A stretch of DNA of 64,000 nucleotides. Source: Bacillus massilinigeriensis (GTDB lineage Bacteria > Bacillota > Bacilli > Bacillales > Cytobacillaceae). Made by a program: the position numbers and the translations under genes. Below the pieces are notes generated by a model. The model ran no database searches, was not told the origin of the DNA, and saw only the letters and a program-made list of their open reading frames with translations. The stretch lies in NCBI RefSeq assembly GCF_900117315.1, contig NZ_LT630337.1:635965-699964 (forward strand). The letters run 5' to 3'. Shown one piece after another: positions 61,445 to 64,000 of the stretch; positions within the stretch are counted from its first letter, which is position 1; each line of letters opens with the position of its first letter.

Positions 61445-62104
61445 ATGAAAATTGATTTAGATGTAGAAGTACTAGCTGATAATAACACGGCTGCAAAGTA
61501 TAATAGGGATCTTTTTGAAAAGAAAAAAACATTAGTTATCAATTTAATGAGTTCTCCGGGTGCCGGCAAAACAACCTTGTTAGAGAAAACAGTTGCTGCA
61601 TTAGGTAGTGATTATCGTATTGGTGTGATTGAAGGAGATTTAGCTACGGAAAAGGATGCTGATCGCATTAGGGCATATGGTGCTCAAGCTGTTCAAATTA
61701 ATACAAATGGTGGCTGTCATTTAGATGCAAGAATGATTGCAAAAGTGCTTCCGCAGTTTGATTTTGATGATATTGATATATTATTTATTGAAAATGTGGG
61801 AAACCTTGTTTGTCCATCAGGATATGACCTTGGCCAGAATCACAAGGTAGCCATCTTAAGTGTGCCAGAAGGAAATGACAAAATTCCAAAGTATCCTGTG
61901 ATGTTTCGCCGTACTGAAATGGTTATTTTGAATAAAATTGATTTGTTGCCTTATTTAGATTTTGATGTTGATATGGCAATTGAGGATTTAAAAGGAATCA
62001 ATCCAGAATCTCAATTGATTCAAGTATCATCTCGAACTGGCGAAGGATTGGATGTGTGGCTCTCATGGATCAAGCAAGCATACATACAAAACCAAGAGCG
62101 ATAA
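61445..62104 (+). CDS. hypB: Hydrogenase nickel incorporation GTPase HypB
   Basis: 219-aa SIMIBI GTPase driving Ni transfer. P-loop SSPGAGKTT (36-44), IEGDLATEKDADRI, the metal-binding Cys and His in NGGCHLDARM, IENVGNLVCP and the base-specific NKID are present. The His-rich N-terminal nickel store found in some HypB proteins is absent. Its end overlaps the probable start of hypF by 40 nt. Confidence 0.94.
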   Translation: MKIDLDVEVLADNNTAAKYNRDLFEKKKTLVINLMSSPGAGKTTLLEKTVAALGSDYRIGVIEGDLATEKDADRIRAYGAQAVQINTNGGCHLDARMIAKVLPQFDFDDIDILFIENVGNLVCPSGYDLGQNHKVAILSVPEGNDKIPKYPVMFRRTEMVILNKIDLLPYLDFDVDMAIEDLKGINPESQLIQVSSRTGEGLDVWLSWIKQAYIQNQER

Positions 62105-64000
62105 AAATAACAGTGAAAGGGCGGGTTCAGGGTGTCGGATTCCGCCCCTTCATTTTTCAATTAGCAGATGAATATGGAATTAAAGGAACCGTCCAAAACA
62201 ATATGGATGGAGTTAAAATATATGCAGAAGGTGATGGAAAGGCCATTGAAGACTTTGTAGCTTCTATCCAATCTAAATCACCAAGGCTATCTAGAATTGA
62301 TCAAGTTGAGGTAATAGAGGTTGCTTTTTCTGGGTTTCAAATCTTCAGTATTATACCAAGCGAACGTACAGGTAAGTCATCGCTGGTTATTCCCATTGAC
62401 TCAGCTGTTTGTGATGATTGTTTAGATGAAATGAGAGACCCGAAAAATTTTCGCTATCGTTATCCATTTATCAATTGTACTCAATGTGGGCCAAGATACA
62501 CCATTATAGAAGCTTTGCCATATGACCGGCCATACACAGTAATGAAGGAATTTGATATGTGCAATGAATGCAAAGATGAATATGAGGACCCAATGAATCG
62601 GCGTCACCATGCTCAACCGATTGCTTGTGGAACATGTGGCCCAGAGGTTTGCTTAAAGACCATGAAAGGGGAAGTTGTCGCAAAACAAGAAGAAGCAATG
62701 AGTATGGCTTCCTCTCTTTTACATAAGGGAAAAATTATCGCCATCAAGGGGATTGGTGGTTATCATTTGGCATGTGATGCATTTAATGATATAGCAGTCA
62801 GCACCCTTAGGGAAAGAAAAGGGCGTCCGAGTCGTCCTCTAGCGGTTATGGCAGCAACAGTTAATGTGGTAAAGGAGATATGTCTTGTCTCAGATCAAGA
62901 AAGGGATGTACTGAAATCACCGGAGGCTCCTATTGTTATTATGAATAAGAAAAGGGATAGCGGCTTAGCCGATGGTCTTGCCCCTGGTTTGAACACAATA
63001 GGTGTCATGCTCCCTTATACCCCTCTTCATCATTTATTATTTGATGAAGGTGAGATTACTGTTTTGGTCATGACAAGCGCGAATCCATCTGGACTCCCAA
63101 TGCTATATCAGGATGAGGAGGCATTTTCTTATCTTGATGGTATTGCTGACTATGTATTATCAAATACCCGAGGAATTTTGCATCCATTGGACGATTCTGT
63201 TGTTCAGTTTATTGATGGCAAAATGGCCTTTCTAAGAAGGTCAAGAGGTTATGTTCCAGACCCAATGGTAACTAATCAACCTATTCATGGTGTTGTTGCT
63301 CTTGGACCTCAGCAAAAAAATACATTTGCCATAGGCAGGCATGAACAAATTTTTATAGGTCCACATATTGGTGAAATGGAAAATCTGGAGGTTGTCAATC
63401 ACTTTCAGCATGAATTCCATCACTTGATGAAGTGGATGGGAATCCAAGCGGAGACAATTGCTGTAGATATGCATCCAGGCTATATGACAAGTGAGCTAGC
63501 AGAGAAGATGGAAGGGGAAGTCATTCCAGTTCAGCATCATCATGCCCATATGGTCTCTTGTATGGAGGATAATGGGATTAATGATACAGCATTTGGAATA
63601 ATATTAGATGGTACTGGGTATGGTGAGGATGGCCATATTTGGGGCTTTGAAATTTTATATGGGGATGCCTCCAGTTATAAACGGCTAGCCCATCTTAAAT
63701 ATACTCATTTGCCGGGTAACGAAAAGGCGATTAATGAGCCTTGGAGGAATGCTACTGCTATGTTGGTGGATTACTTTGGGGACTATGGACGCCAGTTAGC
63801 AGAAAGATTGTTTCACAATAAAGTCTATGAAATTGAAATTCTTACAAAGATGATTAATAAGGAGCTGAACAGTCCTCTTGCAGGAACATGTGGGCGCTTA
63901 TTCGATGCAGTGAGCGCAATCCTTGGTATTTGTGAAGTAGCCACCTATGACGGAGAAGCGGCCATAAGGTTATCAGAACAAATGATAGAAGGGGCATCTG
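62065..64000 (+). CDS. hypF: Carbamoyltransferase HypF (5' part, runs off window)
   Basis: Makes the thiocarbamoyl group that becomes the CN ligands of the NiFe site. The reading frame is open from 62065 to the window end (about 645 aa). It shows an acylphosphatase domain (KGRVQGVGFRPF), two Cys4 zinc fingers (CDDCLDEM...CTQCG and CNECKDEY...CGTCG), a YrdC domain (IKGIGGYHLACDA) and the start of the Kae1-like domain (QHHHAHM, DGTGYGEDG). The ATG 62065 lies inside hypB; a GTG at 62113 is an alternative. Confidence 0.92.
   Translation, partial: MDQASIHTKPRAIKITVKGRVQGVGFRPFIFQLADEYGIKGTVQNNMDGVKIYAEGDGKAIEDFVASIQSKSPRLSRIDQVEVIEVAFSGFQIFSIIPSERTGKSSLVIPIDSAVCDDCLDEMRDPKNFRYRYPFINCTQCGPRYTIIEALPYDRPYTVMKEFDMCNECKDEYEDPMNRRHHAQPIACGTCGPEVCLKTMKGEVVAKQEEAMSMASSLLHKGKIIAIKGIGGYHLACDAFNDIAVSTLRERKGRPSRPLAVMAATVNVVKEICLVSDQERDVLKSPEAPIVIMNKKRDSGLADGLAPGLNTIGVMLPYTPLHHLLFDEGEITVLVMTSANPSGLPMLYQDEEAFSYLDGIADYVLSNTRGILHPLDDSVVQFIDGKMAFLRRSRGYVPDPMVTNQPIHGVVALGPQQKNTFAIGRHEQIFIGPHIGEMENLEVVNHFQHEFHHLMKWMGIQAETIAVDMHPGYMTSELAEKMEGEVIPVQHHHAHMVSCMEDNGINDTAFGIILDGTGYGEDGHIWGFEILYGDASSYKRLAHLKYTHLPGNEKAINEPWRNATAMLVDYFGDYGRQLAERLFHNKVYEIEILTKMINKELNSPLAGTCGRLFDAVSAILGICEVATYDGEAAIRLSEQMIEGAS

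Overview
The window looks like chromosomal DNA from an endospore-forming, low-GC member of the Bacillaceae. Pointers are the AT-rich composition, strong Shine-Dalgarno sites, many hairpin-plus-T-run terminators, and the block tRNA cluster - arginase - sigW - rsiW - cdaA - cdaR - glmM - glmS, an order typical of the origin-proximal part of Bacillus-type chromosomes. Dispersed repeats common in Bacillaceae (GGGGACGGTT palindromes and a GC-rich 131-bp repeat) agree. The genus cannot be fixed from sequence reading alone.

Layout. 1-1142: tRNA array (Glu partial, Val, Thr, Tyr, Gln, Lys, Gly, Ala) holding a 152-bp tandem duplication with truncated tRNA-Thr copies. 1.3-9.7 kb: arginase, the SigW/RsiW envelope-stress pair, the c-di-AMP cyclase CdaA with its regulator CdaR, GlmM, and the glmS ribozyme with glmS. 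9.7-14.3 kb: accessory patch with degenerate repeats, an Lrp/LysE-type pair, a broken MFS gene and a small retropepsin-like protease cassette. 14.3-21.6 kb: an M24-like protein with an apparently degraded metal site and a Fur-type siderophore uptake system (two permeases, binding lipoprotein, ATPase) plus an ABC exporter. 21.8-34.7 kb: mixed housekeeping and decaying genes, including a C69 dipeptidase, an EmrB-type MFS pump, a dimethylargininase/antiporter pair, a HAD phosphatase and an aldo-keto reductase. 35.1-55.4 kb: a large sugar-catabolic cluster. 55.5-64 kb: a nickel transporter facing a [NiFe] uptake hydrogenase operon with hyp maturation genes, running off the window in hypF.

The most interesting region is the 20-kb sugar cluster. 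It holds a NanE-type epimerase, a ROK kinase, an RpiR-type regulator, a YesM/YesN-like two-component system, a secreted F5/8C-DUF4855 protein, a PhnP-like metallo-beta-lactamase-fold enzyme, an ATPase-less CUT1 ABC importer, a DUF624 protein, two xylose-isomerase-like TIM barrels, four Gfo/Idh/MocA oxidoreductases and an acetyl-xylan-esterase-like deacetylase. No recognisable classical glycosidase or polysaccharide lyase is present. Three of its transcription units share a promoter-proximal box (GCAAAAAAnTAGATA, then CG 30 nt from the box start and a -10 element 28 nt further on), a candidate binding site for the cluster's own AraC-type response regulator. Two of the three also carry CcpA cre-like sites near the expected transcription start. 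I infer an NAD-dependent, oxidoreductive route for an acetylated amino-sugar glycan; the substrate is unknown.

The hydrogenase operon encodes a Tat-exported small subunit with a C-terminal anchor, a large subunit with a cleavable C-terminal tail, cytochrome b, a maturation protease, an unusual four-cysteine small protein and HypA/B/F. It would feed electrons from H2 into the quinone pool.
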